This document shows positions 28,203 to 38,018 of a stretch of 64,000 bases of DNA, one piece after another. Location: contig JAHCAL010000003.1 of assembly GCA_019634925.1 (NCBI GenBank), positions 372,001-436,000 on the forward strand. Direction: 5' to 3'. Source of the DNA: Pseudomonadales bacterium (GTDB lineage: Bacteria > Pseudomonadota > Gammaproteobacteria > Pseudomonadales > Azotimanducaceae). The position numbers and the translations under genes are program-made. Positions within the stretch are counted from its first letter, which is position 1, and each line of letters begins with the position of its first letter. The notes beneath the pieces were generated by a model that was given only the letters and a program-made list of their open reading frames with translations, was not told the DNA's origin and ran no database searches.

Positions 28203-29312
28203 ATGGCATTCGACGGTCTGGGGCTCCATCTCGGCAATCTCGCGCGGCTCTCGTCGGCACGGAGCCGGTCGGTGAGTCCGGAGAACTTCAGCGGCGCGAA
28301 GGGCCAGGGCGGCATGGCGGTCGACGGGCCGGCCGCCGAGGCGGCGCGTGGGCTCGGCCAGGGTTGGAAGGTGTCGCCTTACGTGGTGATCGAACCGGGC
28401 GCCACGTTCACGCTGGCCGATATCGCCGGGCCCGGCGCGATCCAGCAGATCTGGATGACGCTCGCGCGCGGCAAGTGGCGGCACTCGATCCTGCGCGCGT
28501 ATTGGGACGACCAGGTACAGCCGTCCATCGAGTGCCCCGCGGGCGACTTCTTCGCGTGCGGCTGGGAGAAGTTCGCGCAGGTCTCCTCGCTCGCGGTCTG
28601 TGTGAACCCGGGCCGTGCGTTCAATTGCTACTGGGAGATGCCGTTTCGCACGCGGGCGCGCTTCACGCTGCAGAACCTTTCCGACGAGGCCCTGTACGTC
28701 TACTACCAGATCAACTATGCGCTGACCGAGGTGCCGGCCGACGCCGCGTACTTCCACGCGCAGTTCCGGCGCGTGAACCCGCTGCCGTACGGGTCGGTCT
28801 ACACGATCCTCGACGGTGTGAGCGGGCGGGGGCACTACGTCGGCACCTACATGGCCTGGGGCGTGAACAACAACGGCTGGTGGGGCGAGGGCGAGATCAA
28901 GTTCTACCTCGATGGCGACGACGCGTTTCCGACGATCTGCGGGACGGGTACCGAGGACTATTTCTGCGGCGCGTACAACTTCGACCCCGGGCTCATGGAA
29001 CGGGACCGCGAAGGCGGCAGCCGCTACACCGAGTTCACCACGCCGTACGCGGGCCTGCCGCAGGTGATCCGGCCAGACGGCGTGTACCAGTCGCAGCAGC
29101 GCTTCGGGCTGTACCGCTGGCACATCATGGACCCGGTGCGATTCGCCGCGGACATCCGCGTGACCATCCAGGCGCTCGGCTGGCGCACGCACAAGCGCCG
29201 TCAGTATCTGCCGCTGCAGGACGACATCGCCTCGGTCGCCTACTGGTACCAGGCGCTGCCGACCGCGCCGTTTCCCGAATTGCCGGATCGCGACTATCTC
29301 GAGGTGATCTGA
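28203..29312 (+). CDS. Glycoside hydrolase family 172 (DUF2961) protein
   Basis: 369-residue jelly-roll protein of the DUF2961/GH172 family, which includes difructose-anhydride and exo-arabinofuranosidase-type enzymes. Seen: ENFSGAKGQGGMA near the N-terminus, GPGAIQQIWMT, EMPFRTRARFTLQN, NYALTEVPADAAYFHAQFRR, and the GTGTEDYFCGAYNF acidic motif that carries family catalytic residues. No signal peptide, so cytoplasmic. The 3' end overlaps the convergent LysR gene by 19 bases. Divergent kinase neighbour supports a role in releasing a sugar for phosphorylation. Confidence 0.9.
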   Translation: MAFDGLGLHLGNLARLSSARSRSVSPENFSGAKGQGGMAVDGPAAEAARGLGQGWKVSPYVVIEPGATFTLADIAGPGAIQQIWMTLARGKWRHSILRAYWDDQVQPSIECPAGDFFACGWEKFAQVSSLAVCVNPGRAFNCYWEMPFRTRARFTLQNLSDEALYVYYQINYALTEVPADAAYFHAQFRRVNPLPYGSVYTILDGVSGRGHYVGTYMAWGVNNNGWWGEGEIKFYLDGDDAFPTICGTGTEDYFCGAYNFDPGLMERDREGGSRYTEFTTPYAGLPQVIRPDGVYQSQQRFGLYRWHIMDPVRFAADIRVTIQALGWRTHKRRQYLPLQDDIASVAYWYQALPTAPFPELPDRDYLEVI

Positions 29313-30217
29313 GCGGCCCGGCCGGGCGCGGTGCGGGTACGGACCTGTTGCAGGGTCGCACGAAACCGTGCCACCAGAACGTCGTCGGCCGCGGCACGTG
29401 CCAGGAGCCCGAGTTCGACGCGGGCTGCCCGGCCGCGCAGGCGCCGGTAGTGCACGCCCGGCCGTTTCAGGTTCTGGACCGATGCGGGCACGAGCGCCAC
29501 ACCCATCCCGCTCGACACCAGGCCGATGACGGTCTGCATCTGCCGCGCGTGCTGGGTGATGCGCGGCGCGAATCCGGCCGCGCGGCAGCAGCTGATCACG
29601 AGATCGTACAGACCGGGCGCCACGTCGCGCGGCGGTACGATGAACGGTTCCGCGGCCAGGGTGCCGAGATCGACACTCGCTGCCTTGCGGGTCGCCGGGT
29701 GTCCTGACGGCGCGGCCAGGACCAGGTCCTCGTACAGCAGGTGCTCGAAGTCGAGGTCGGGCTCGTCGACGGGTGCGAGGCCGATGCCGAGATCCAGCCG
29801 CGCGGCGCGCAGCTCGCGGACCTGCGCATCGGTGGTCAGTTCGTGCAGCTGCACTTCCACGCGCGGGTGCGCCGCGCGGAACGCCTTGAGCGCCGGTGGC
29901 AGGATGCCGTAGTCGGCGATCGACACGAAGCCGATGGACAGCAGCCCGACCTCGCCCTGGCCGGCGGCGCGTGCCCTGCGCCGGGCCAGATCCAGCCGCG
30001 TCAGCACGAGCCGCGCATCCTCCAGGAATCCGGTGCCCGCGGGGGTCAGCACCGCGCCGCGCGGGCCGCGCTCCAGGAGCTGCACGCCGAGTTCCGCTTC
30101 CAGCGCCTTGATCTGGGTGGACAGCGGCGGCTGCGAGACGTGCAGCACCTCGGCGGCGCGCGTGAAGTTGCCGGTCTCCGCGACGGCGACGAAGTACCTG
30201 AGCTGGCGCAGTTCCAT
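29294..30217 (-). CDS. LysR-family transcriptional regulator
   Basis: LTTR of 307 residues: winged HTH in the first 60 residues (FVAVAETGNFTRAAEVLHVSQPPLSTQIKALE) and a periplasmic-binding-like effector domain after about residue 90. Divergent from ilvD with 107 bases between the start codons, the typical LysR-target arrangement, so it probably controls ilvD or itself. It is also tail-to-tail with the GH172 gene, overlapping it by 19 bases. Effector unknown. Confidence 0.95.
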   Translation of the reverse strand: MELRQLRYFVAVAETGNFTRAAEVLHVSQPPLSTQIKALEAELGVQLLERGPRGAVLTPAGTGFLEDARLVLTRLDLARRRARAAGQGEVGLLSIGFVSIADYGILPPALKAFRAAHPRVEVQLHELTTDAQVRELRAARLDLGIGLAPVDEPDLDFEHLLYEDLVLAAPSGHPATRKAASVDLGTLAAEPFIVPPRDVAPGLYDLVISCCRAAGFAPRITQHARQMQTVIGLVSSGMGVALVPASVQNLKRPGVHYRRLRGRAARVELGLLARAAADDVLVARFRATLQQVRTRTAPGRAAQITSR

Positions 30218-30324
30218 TATTTGGAATCCCTATGATGGATGGCCGAGATCGTATTGGAGCGTATGGCTGACGCCAAGCGAGAATGCGCCCTTCGGACGAT
30301 CGATGCCAGCAAAGGGAGGCCGCC

Positions 30325-32166
30325 ATGCCCGAACTCAGATCCCGGACCAGCACCGCGGGCCGCAACCGGGCCGGCGCACGCGCGCTGTGGCGCGCCACCG
30401 GCATGACCGATACCGACTTCGACAAACCCATCGTCGCGGTCGCCAATTCGTTCACCCAGTTCGTCCCCGGCCACGTGCACCTGAAGGATCTCGGCCAGCT
30501 GGTGATCGGCGAGATCGAACGTGCCGGCGGCGTTGGCAGGGAGTTCAACACCATCGCGGTGGACGACGGCATCGCCATGGGTCACGACGGCATGCTGTAC
30601 AGCCTGCCGTCCCGTGAACTCATCGCCGACAGCGTGGAGTACATGTGCAATGCGCACTGCGCCGACGCGCTCGTCTGTATCTCCAACTGCGACAAGATCA
30701 CGCCCGGCATGCTCATGGCGGCCATGCGGCTCGACCTGCCGGTGGTCTTCGTATCCGGCGGACCGATGGAGGCGGGCCGGGTGGATCTGCCCGACGGCGC
30801 CAGGGCGGTCGACCTGATCGATGCCGTCGTGGCGGGCGGCGACGATCGCGTTGCCCATGGCGCACTCGCGGCCATCGAGCGCGCCGCCTGTCCGACCTGC
30901 GGTTCGTGCTCCGGCATGTTCACGGCCAACTCGATGAACTGTCTGACCGAAGCGCTGGGGCTCGCACTGCCGGGCAACGGCTCGCTGGTGGCGACGCACG
31001 CGGATCGGGAACGTCTGTTCCGTGACGCGGGGCGGCTCATCGTGGAACTGGCGATGCGCTGGTACGCGGACGGTGATCCCCGCGTGCTGCCGCGCCGGAT
31101 CGCCGCCAGGGCCGCGTTCGAGAATGCGATGGCGCTCGACATCGCGATGGGCGGCTCGACCAATACGGTCCTGCACCTGCTCGCCGCCGCGCACGAAGGC
31201 GGCATCGACTTCGGCCTGGCCGACATCGACCGGCTGTCGCGGCGCGTGCCGGTGCTCTGCAAGGTCGCGCCGGCCGGGCACTACCACATGGAGGACGTGC
31301 ACCGCGCGGGCGGAGTGATGGGCATCCTGGGCGAACTCGACCGTGGCGGTCTGCTGGACACGTCGGTCCCGACGGTGCATGCGCCGACGCTGGCCGACGC
31401 GCTCGCGCACTGGGACGTCCAACGCACCGGGGACCAATCGACCAGGGATTTCTACCGGGCGGCACCAGGCGGTGTGCGTACGCAGACCGCGTTCGGGCAG
31501 TCGTGTCGTTACCCGGCGCTCGATACCGACCGTGCCCGGGGCTGTATACGCGACGTCGCGCATGCCTATCGGCGCGATGGTGGACTCGCCGTGCTGTGGG
31601 GAAACCTGGCTGAAGGCGGATGCGTGGTCAAGACCGCTGGCGTGACCGACGCGATGCTGCGCTTCAGCGGCCCGGCGCGCGTAGTGGAGAGCCAGGAAGC
31701 GGCAGTGGAGGCGATTCTCGGCGGGAAACTGCTCGCCGGCGAGGTGCTGATCGTGCGCTACGAAGGCCCGCGCGGCGGCCCCGGCATGCAGGAGATGCTG
31801 TATCCGACCAGTTATCTCAAGTCCGTGGGCCTCGACCGTCAGTGTGCGCTCGTGACCGACGGACGGTTCTCGGGCGGTTCTGCCGGGCTTGCCATCGGGC
31901 ACGTTTCGCCCGAGGCGGCGCAGGGGGGCACGATCGCGCTCGCCGAGACCGGCGATCCCGTCCTGATCGACATTCCGGCACGCACGCTCCGGCTCGAGGT
32001 GTCGGACGACGAACTGATGCGCCGTGCGGCGGCGCGTCAGGGCCTGCCCTGGCGCCCGGCGCATCCCCGTGCGCGCGTGGTCAGTACAGCACTGAAGGCC
32101 TATGCGAGGCTCGTCTCCAGCGCGGACCGCGGTGCGGTGCGCGACGTCGAATCACTGCCGGACTAG
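30325..32166 (+). CDS. ilvD: Dihydroxy-acid dehydratase
   Basis: Iron-sulfur dehydratase of 613 residues that converts 2,3-dihydroxy-isovalerate/-methylvalerate to the 2-keto acids in valine, isoleucine and coenzyme A-precursor biosynthesis. Seen: cluster cysteines in [11 protein letters not shown] and [47 protein letters not shown], and [21 protein letters not shown] near the C-terminus. It aligns along its whole length with the Escherichia coli enzyme pattern. ATG 30325 has AGGGAGG upstream. It stands apart from other ilv genes here and faces a LysR regulator. It converges on the iron permease gene. Confidence 0.97.
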   Translation: MPELRSRTSTAGRNRAGARALWRATGMTDTDFDKPIVAVANSFTQFVPGHVHLKDLGQLVIGEIERAGGVGREFNTIAVDDGIAMGHDGMLYSLPSRELIADSVEYMCNAHCADALVCISNCDKITPGMLMAAMRLDLPVVFVSGGPMEAGRVDLPDGARAVDLIDAVVAGGDDRVAHGALAAIERAACPTCGSCSGMFTANSMNCLTEALGLALPGNGSLVATHADRERLFRDAGRLIVELAMRWYADGDPRVLPRRIAARAAFENAMALDIAMGGSTNTVLHLLAAAHEGGIDFGLADIDRLSRRVPVLCKVAPAGHYHMEDVHRAGGVMGILGELDRGGLLDTSVPTVHAPTLADALAHWDVQRTGDQSTRDFYRAAPGGVRTQTAFGQSCRYPALDTDRARGCIRDVAHAYRRDGGLAVLWGNLAEGGCVVKTAGVTDAMLRFSGPARVVESQEAAVEAILGGKLLAGEVLIVRYEGPRGGPGMQEMLYPTSYLKSVGLDRQCALVTDGRFSGGSAGLAIGHVSPEAAQGGTIALAETGDPVLIDIPARTLRLEVSDDELMRRAAARQGLPWRPAHPRARVVSTALKAYARLVSSADRGAVRDVESLPD

Positions 32167-32198
32167 CCCGCATCCGGTGATCGTTCATGGATGCGGGC
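32166..32198. terminator. Hairpin between convergent ilvD and iron permease genes
   Basis: Perfect 10-bp stem GCCCGCATCC (32166-32175) / GGATGCGGGC (32189-32198) with a 13-base loop, starting at the last base of ilvD. No T-run, so it is a candidate bidirectional, possibly Rho-assisted, end point. Confidence 0.55.
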
Positions 32199-32227
32199 CA
32201 GCCCGGCCACGATGCGGGGCGGCGGTG

Positions 32228-34195
32228 TCAGGCGGGATCGCGCGCGGGGTCCGCCAACGCCGTGGCGCGCCGCCGTGCGGCGACGATGGTGATTGCGATC
32301 GCAACCAGGACCGCGGCCTGGGCGCCGAGCGCTTCGACGCTCGGATACACACCGAGCATCGGCAGCGCGGCGAACGGGAGCGCGGTCGTCTGGAACAGTC
32401 CGGCTTCCTGCAGCGCGGCGACGCCGTGCCCCGTGAAAATCAGCGCCAGCACCGCCAGCAGCAGCGAGGTCGCCGCGAAGAACGGCGCCAGCGGCAGGCG
32501 CAGGCTGTAGCGGAAGACCGCGAAACCGATTGCGGCGAGCAGCACGGCAGCGGCGCCGATGCCGCCGAGCACCGCCGTCCGCCCGCCGGTGCCGGCCTGC
32601 AGCCACAGGGTCTGGTAGAACAGGACGATCTCGAAGAGCTCGCGGTACACGGCCAGGAAACTCACGCCCGCCATGGCCCACAACGTGCGCCGCGCCAGTG
32701 CCTGGCCGACCTGGTCGCGCAGGAAGTGGGTCCAGGCATGTGCATACGACTTGCCGTGCAGCCAGTAGCCGACGTAGAGCAGCATCACGGCAGCGAGCAG
32801 TGCGCTGACGCCTTCGGTCAGTTCGCGGCTCGCGCCGGAAATCTGCACGAAGTAAGTAGCGGCGAGCCACGTGGCCGCGCCGAGCGCGAGGGCCGTGATC
32901 CAGCCGGCGTGAACCCAGGGCAGCGCGTCACGCCGGCCGGTTTTCACCACGAAGGCGATGATGGCGGCGAGGACGAGGATCGCCTCGAGGCCCTCGCGCA
33001 GCAGGATCAGCAGCGCAGTCACGAACGCCGTGGTGCGCGAGAGGGTGGCCCCGGCGAGACGTTCCTGCGCGGTTGCGAGCAGGGCATCGGCCGCGGCCGT
33101 TTCGCGCTCGAGCGTCGCCACCGGCGCCGCGTTCTCGATGCCGGTGCGAACCCGCACCATCGCCCCTTCGATCTCGCGCATGAGCGGCGCGTCGACGGAA
33201 GCGAGGCTCGATTCCGCGAGTTCGAAGCCTTCCAGGTAGCCGGCCAGCGCCGCGCTGCGCGCTGCGGCCCGATCCCCCCTGCGGTATGCATCGAGCGCCG
33301 CGGCGAGCTGGTGACGGGCGAATGCCAGCGGCGCCGGACGGACCGCTTCCGGGAACGTACGGAGGTAGTCGAAGACCCGCGCGGCGGGTTCGCCGTGCTC
33401 GCCGGCGACCTCGTCGCGGGACAGCGTGGCCAGCGGGCCGAGACTGGTGAAGAGTCCGTGCGCCTCGCCGCGCGACCAGAGGCGCGCGCCATCCTCGACC
33501 CGCGTTTCGGGCGTGCCCATGCTCGCCACGAAAAAGGCGAGCGCCCAGCGCTCGTCGTCTCCGAGGTGGCCGTACGGACCCATGGCGGTGCCGTCCACAC
33601 CGAGCGTAATGGTGCTGTAGAGGCCGTAGGCACTGCGCCGTGCCATGCGATCCAGGTCATGGAAATCGGAAGGGGCGGGCGCCAGGCCGACCGCACCCGG
33701 CCCGTCGCCGCGGCCCTCGTCGCCATGACAGGTGGCGCAATGCGTTGCATAGAGTGCGCGGCCGACGGCGATCTGCGGCGGCCGTGCCGGCGTGAGCGCG
33801 AGGCGGTAGGCGGCGATCAACTCGCGGCGGATGCCGGCGGCGCTGTCGGCGACGACGTCCGGCTCGGCCCGGTCGCGGACCAGGCCCATCAGGCGCGCCG
33901 CCTCGGCGACGATCTGTGACTGGCGCGGGTTCGGTTCGAGCGTCCTGAGCTGATCGTGCGCGCGGGCGGTGAACTCGAGCATCTCGGCATACTCGTCCGC
34001 GCTTTTCACCTGACCGTGTTCGACGGCGTCTGCGTAGTCGACCGCGACATAGTCGAGCAGGTGGAGGATGGTCTGCGGGTCCTCTGCGATTGCCGGTAGC
34101 CAGGTCGCCACAAGCAGGAGTAGGGCGAGGCAACGTCCCCGCCGTGTGGGGCGGTGACGCTCGATTCGACGGGGGACGCTCGCGAACTGCGGCAT
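32228..34195 (-). CDS. FTR1-family iron permease with N-terminal cytochrome c domain
   Basis: 655-residue membrane protein for high-affinity iron import. Order: signal/anchor segment CLALLLLVATWLPAIA near residues 22-37; periplasmic part with cytochrome c motif CATCH (Cys153, Cys156, His157); helical region; then a seven-helix FTR1 domain with the two iron-transport motifs REGLE (in LLREGLEAILV) and RELFE (in YRELFEIVLF). The heme domain could handle the redox step that yeast assigns to Fet3 or that EfeUOB uses. The start at 34195 gives the signal sequence. A near-perfect Fur box lies about 50 bases upstream, so it should be induced under iron starvation. Confidence 0.95.
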   Translation of the reverse strand: MPQFASVPRRIERHRPTRRGRCLALLLLVATWLPAIAEDPQTILHLLDYVAVDYADAVEHGQVKSADEYAEMLEFTARAHDQLRTLEPNPRQSQIVAEAARLMGLVRDRAEPDVVADSAAGIRRELIAAYRLALTPARPPQIAVGRALYATHCATCHGDEGRGDGPGAVGLAPAPSDFHDLDRMARRSAYGLYSTITLGVDGTAMGPYGHLGDDERWALAFFVASMGTPETRVEDGARLWSRGEAHGLFTSLGPLATLSRDEVAGEHGEPAARVFDYLRTFPEAVRPAPLAFARHQLAAALDAYRRGDRAAARSAALAGYLEGFELAESSLASVDAPLMREIEGAMVRVRTGIENAAPVATLERETAAADALLATAQERLAGATLSRTTAFVTALLILLREGLEAILVLAAIIAFVVKTGRRDALPWVHAGWITALALGAATWLAATYFVQISGASRELTEGVSALLAAVMLLYVGYWLHGKSYAHAWTHFLRDQVGQALARRTLWAMAGVSFLAVYRELFEIVLFYQTLWLQAGTGGRTAVLGGIGAAAVLLAAIGFAVFRYSLRLPLAPFFAATSLLLAVLALIFTGHGVAALQEAGLFQTTALPFAALPMLGVYPSVEALGAQAAVLVAIAITIVAARRRATALADPARDPA

Positions 34196-34240
34196 GCTGG
34201 CTCGACGCCTGGGCGCCGCCCGGGTCGGGCGGCGCGACGG

Positions 34241-34259
34241 CAAATGATAATCATTAGCG
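34241..34259 (-). promoter_or_regulatory. Fur box upstream of iron permease
   Basis: The 14-base core AATGATAATCATTA (34243-34256) is identical to the centre of the 19-bp Fur consensus and is palindromic. It lies 48 bases before the permease start, between that gene and the ABC-F gene. Predicts iron-dependent repression. Confidence 0.88.
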
Positions 34260-34286
34260 TTAAAGTTGCAACGCGTTCCTGCGCTG

Positions 34287-35801
34287 TCAGCCTGCGCTGA
34301 CGACCGAGTCGCCGTCGGGCTGGACCTCGATGGCCCACGTGACCCGGCTAGTCCGATCGAGGAAGCGCCGATCGTGACTGACCAGGAGCAGGCCGCAGGG
34401 ACAATCCACGAGCGCATCTTCGAGGGCCTCGATCGAGGGCAGGTCGAGGTGGTTGGTCGGCTCGTCCATGACGATCAGCTCGGGCGCGCCTGCCATGCCG
34501 AGCGCGAGCAGCAGCTTGCGCGCCTCGCCCGGACTCGGTGCGCGGGTCTCGAGGAGCCGCTCCGGACGCGATCCGAGCCTGCTCACCACGTTCATGACGT
34601 GCCCGAGCCGGTCGTCCGGCAATGCCAGTGCTTGGTCGAGCAATTGCCGGGCAACGTCCGCCGGAATTTCCTGCGGCATCAGGATGGTTCGATCCTGCGC
34701 GCCAACGAACGCCGTGCGGATTCGCTGCACGATTCCCTGGACGAGCGTCGACTTGCCGCAGCCGTTGGGGCCGGTGATGGCGATGCGGTCCCGGGGCCCC
34801 ATGGTGAGACGCGGATGACGCAGTTCGCGTCCGCCGCCGAGCGGCAGACTGCCTGCCGGCAGTTCGAACAGGCGCTGTCTTCGGGAAGGGTCTGCGGGAA
34901 GCCAGATGCCGGTCTGATGGATCTTGTCCACGCGCGCCGCTTCGAGGCGCGTCCGCGCCTGTGAGGCGCGTCCCTGCAACTGGCGTAACGATGCGCCCGC
35001 CTTGCCGTCCGTGACCCGAGCCAGGTCGATCCTGGCCCGCGCGTCGCTGTCGTGGCGTGCGAGCCCGCGTTTGGAGCGCGCTGCCGGTTCCCGTGCGGCC
35101 CGCGCACGCCGCACGGCCATCTCGCGTTCGATGGCCTGTTGCGCCTGCTTGGCCTTGCCGCGCTCGGCGAGCAGGGACTCGCGTTCGAGGCGGCGTTGTT
35201 CGCTCGCCCGGGTGTAGCCGCCTGGGTAGAGCCGGGCGTGGGGCGGTTCCAGCCAGACGCACTGCCGACACAGCGCGTCGAGCAGTTCCCGGTCGTGACT
35301 GACGATGAGGGCGACGCCGCGGAAGCGGACGAGTGCTTCGATTAGCAGCGTGCGGGCCTCGGCATCGAGGTGGTTGGTGGGCTCGTCGATCGCGAGCAGT
35401 GTCGGGCGACGCCGGAGTGCGCAGGCGATCTGTGTACGCTTGCGTTCGCCGTGGCTCAGCGTGGGCCAGCGGTCGAGGAAGTCCTGTTCGATGCCGAGCC
35501 GGCCGCGCAGTTCGAACACGTCCGGGTCCCAGTCTTCGAGCAGATCGCGCAGGTCATCCGGTGGACGATCGGTGCGCTGCTCGCAGTAGACCGCGGTGCC
35601 CGCGCCCTGGACCGTGCCGCGCTCGGGCGCGAGTTCGCCCGCGAGGATCCGCAGCAACGTGGTCTTGCCGGCGCCGTTGGCACCTATGACGCCGGTGAAG
35701 CCGGCCGGCAGGTGTGCCGAAAGCCCGGTGAAGAGCGGCGCTGAGGCGCCATCGTAGGAAAACGCGAGGTCGCTGAACGCGACCGCAATCGGGGCAGACA
35801 T
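34287..35801 (-). CDS. ABC-F family ATP-binding protein
   Basis: Two-domain soluble ATPase of 504 residues of the ribosome-associated ABC-F group. Seen: first Walker A GANGAGKTT, signature LSHGE, Walker B AIDEPTNHLD; linker with many Arg/Lys around 200-270; second Walker A GPNGCGKST, signature PSPGE (LSGGE normally), Walker B MDEPTNHLD. No membrane segments, so not a transporter. Typical roles are translation-factor or antibiotic-target protection. Followed on the same strand by the Fur-regulated permease, which has its own promoter. Confidence 0.94.
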   Translation of the reverse strand: MSAPIAVAFSDLAFSYDGASAPLFTGLSAHLPAGFTGVIGANGAGKTTLLRILAGELAPERGTVQGAGTAVYCEQRTDRPPDDLRDLLEDWDPDVFELRGRLGIEQDFLDRWPTLSHGERKRTQIACALRRRPTLLAIDEPTNHLDAEARTLLIEALVRFRGVALIVSHDRELLDALCRQCVWLEPPHARLYPGGYTRASEQRRLERESLLAERGKAKQAQQAIEREMAVRRARAAREPAARSKRGLARHDSDARARIDLARVTDGKAGASLRQLQGRASQARTRLEAARVDKIHQTGIWLPADPSRRQRLFELPAGSLPLGGGRELRHPRLTMGPRDRIAITGPNGCGKSTLVQGIVQRIRTAFVGAQDRTILMPQEIPADVARQLLDQALALPDDRLGHVMNVVSRLGSRPERLLETRAPSPGEARKLLLALGMAGAPELIVMDEPTNHLDLPSIEALEDALVDCPCGLLLVSHDRRFLDRTSRVTWAIEVQPDGDSVVSAG

Positions 35802-36093
35802 GACATCTCTCCGGCACTCGAGTGGCTGTGAGCCGTGTTCGGGTATCAGGACAGTGTCGCGTCGGACATCCGTGGTGGTCTCTGGGGGCGGGTAGTCGCC
35901 GCTTGGCGCGCATCATAGCGGCGCCGCGCGCGCGTGCCAATCCACGACCCGCGCGCGGGCCCACGCCCGCGGATCCGCAGACGCAGGCTGGCTGCTCACG
36001 CGCGAACGGTGCCGCATGGTATCTTCCCGGCGGGTGTCCGGCGCGCGATGGCGGCCGGTTGCGAGCGGGCAGCAGCAAGGGGAGCGAGGGGGC

Positions 36094-37170
36094 ATGGCGC
36101 CAGTACCGAAGGGCGGCCTGGTGGCAGTGACCGGGGCGGCGGGGTTCATCGGCGGCTGGGTGGTGCGGCGGCTGCTGGAACGCGGCTACCGGGTGCGCGC
36201 CTGCGTGCGCGACGTGGACGATCTGCGCAAGACCGCATTCCTCAAGGCACTGCCCGGCCATGCGTCGGGCCGGCTGACCCTGCACGCTGCGGATCTCGAC
36301 CAGGACGGCTGCTTCGACTCGATTTTCGCCGGTTGCCAGGGCGTCTGCCACGTCTCCCACGTGAGTACCTACGACGACCCGGCCTACGTCCGGCGCGTCT
36401 GCGATCATGTCATCGCCAGCGTCAATCGATCGAATTCGGTCAACCGGGTCATCGTGACGTCGAGCATCGCCGCGGTCATGTCGGAAGCGGACATCAACGA
36501 ACTGGTCCGGCGGCCGGTGATCTTCGAAGACCGTTACCCGGACGAGGCCAATCCCAAGCGCCGGGCCGACCGCGGGCAGGGCTATTCCATGGGCAAGGTC
36601 ATCGCCGAGCGCGCGTTTGCCGAGGCGGCCGAATCGCATGGCGGCTGGGACGCGATCGGCTGCTGCCCGGGTGACAACGTCGGGCCGATCCTCTCCGCGC
36701 ATCACAAGGACTCGGGTCCGTGGCAGCACTTCATCGAACTCATGCTGATCGGCCGCTGCGTGCAGAACGGCGCCTACCGGCCGTGGATGACGGTCGACGT
36801 GCGCGACGATGCGGACTGCCATATCGGCCTGCTCGAAAGCGTCGCGGTGAAGAACGGCGAGCGCTATGTCGCCTGCTCGACCGAGCGGCGCAACGTCGAG
36901 GACGTCTGCGCCAGCATCGACCGGCTGCTGCCTGAACTCGGTCACGACACGCCGGCCGTCAGCGACGACTTTCCGGAACGGATTCGCGCCCGGGAAGCGG
37001 AACTGCGTGCCATCTGGGCCGGCACGGAACTGCGCAACGATCGCGTCAGAGCGGTCACCGGGGTCCGCTTCCGACCCCTCGACGACTCGATCCGAGACTG
37101 TGTCGAGTCGCTTCTGGCCGTGGGCGGCGTGCGGCCGAAAGTGAAGCCGGGGTTCCCGGCGCGGGTCTGA
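36094..37170 (+). CDS. NAD-dependent epimerase/dehydratase-type SDR
   Basis: Extended SDR of 358 residues (dihydroflavonol-reductase/3-beta-HSD-like). Seen: Rossmann motif TGAAGFIGGW at about residue 14, catalytic Ser in TSSIAAV and the YSMGK Tyr-x3-Lys pair. Start ATG 36094 follows GGGAGCGAGGGGG. First of a plus-strand row (SDR, SDR, CoA-transferase, monooxygenase) with gaps of 52, 19 and 116 bases. Reduces or oxidises a carbonyl/hydroxyl of an unknown, possibly cyclic, substrate. Confidence 0.9.
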   Translation: MAPVPKGGLVAVTGAAGFIGGWVVRRLLERGYRVRACVRDVDDLRKTAFLKALPGHASGRLTLHAADLDQDGCFDSIFAGCQGVCHVSHVSTYDDPAYVRRVCDHVIASVNRSNSVNRVIVTSSIAAVMSEADINELVRRPVIFEDRYPDEANPKRRADRGQGYSMGKVIAERAFAEAAESHGGWDAIGCCPGDNVGPILSAHHKDSGPWQHFIELMLIGRCVQNGAYRPWMTVDVRDDADCHIGLLESVAVKNGERYVACSTERRNVEDVCASIDRLLPELGHDTPAVSDDFPERIRAREAELRAIWAGTELRNDRVRAVTGVRFRPLDDSIRDCVESLLAVGGVRPKVKPGFPARV

Positions 37171-37222
37171 CCGCGGCTTTCAGGCTTTGGCTTAATCATA
37201 TTAATTTTCAAGGAGTTGCAGC

Positions 37223-37999
37223 ATGGAATTGCGAGACAAGGTCGTTGTCATTACCGGCGGCAGCGGTGGTATCGGTCGGGCCATGGCTCGCGCGTTCCTG
37301 GCCGAGGGCGCACGGGCGGTCATGCTCGCGGATCTCGACCCGGTCGCGGTGGCGACGACGGCACGGGAACTCGGCTGTGACGGGATGGCCTGCGACGTGA
37401 CGCGCGAAGCGGATATCGTCGACCTGGTGCGGGCGACCGAAGCACGCCACGGCCCGATCGACCTGTTCTGCTCGAACGCCGGCGCCGGCGCGCAGGGAGT
37501 GCTGACCGACGCGCCGAACGAGGTCTGGCAGAAGCAGTGGGATCTCCACGTGATGGCGCACCTCTACGCCGCGCGGGCCGTGCTGCCCTCGATGATCGCG
37601 CGCGGCAGCGGCTACCTGCTGAACACCGCGTCGGCAGCGGGGCTGCTCGCCGCCATCGGCTCCGGCCCGTACACGGTCACCAAGGCGGCCGCGGTGAAAC
37701 TCGCGGAGTTCCTCGCGATTACCCATGGCGACCAGGGCATCCGGGTGTCCGTGCTCTGCCCGCAGGGCGTGAATACCGCCATGGCGCCGCGAAGCCTGGG
37801 CGACGGTCAGACCGACGGCATCATCGAACCGGAGCAGCTCGCGCGGACGGTGGTGGAGTCGCTTCGCGAAGAGCGGTTCTACGTGCTGCCGCACCCGGAG
37901 GTCGGCGAATACGTCCGGCGCAAGGGCAACGACGTCGATCGCTGGCTGAACGGCATGCGCCGGCTGCGCCGGCAGTCGCTCGGCCCTGCCGGCGCCTGA
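37223..37999 (+). CDS. SDR-family oxidoreductase
   Basis: Classical SDR of 258 residues. Seen: TGGSGGIGRAMA cofactor motif at residue 11, NAGAG, catalytic Ser in NTASAAG and PYTVTKAAA (Tyr-x3-Lys), then CPQGVNTAM. Preceded by an AT-rich stretch and AAGGAG 8 bases before ATG 37223. Followed 19 bases later by the CoA-transferase, so probably works on the same substrate, an alcohol/ketone stage next to the Baeyer-Villiger-type enzyme. Confidence 0.94.
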   Translation: MELRDKVVVITGGSGGIGRAMARAFLAEGARAVMLADLDPVAVATTARELGCDGMACDVTREADIVDLVRATEARHGPIDLFCSNAGAGAQGVLTDAPNEVWQKQWDLHVMAHLYAARAVLPSMIARGSGYLLNTASAAGLLAAIGSGPYTVTKAAAVKLAEFLAITHGDQGIRVSVLCPQGVNTAMAPRSLGDGQTDGIIEPEQLARTVVESLREERFYVLPHPEVGEYVRRKGNDVDRWLNGMRRLRRQSLGPAGA

Positions 38000-38018
38000 G
38001 CGGACGGGGCGGTACAGC

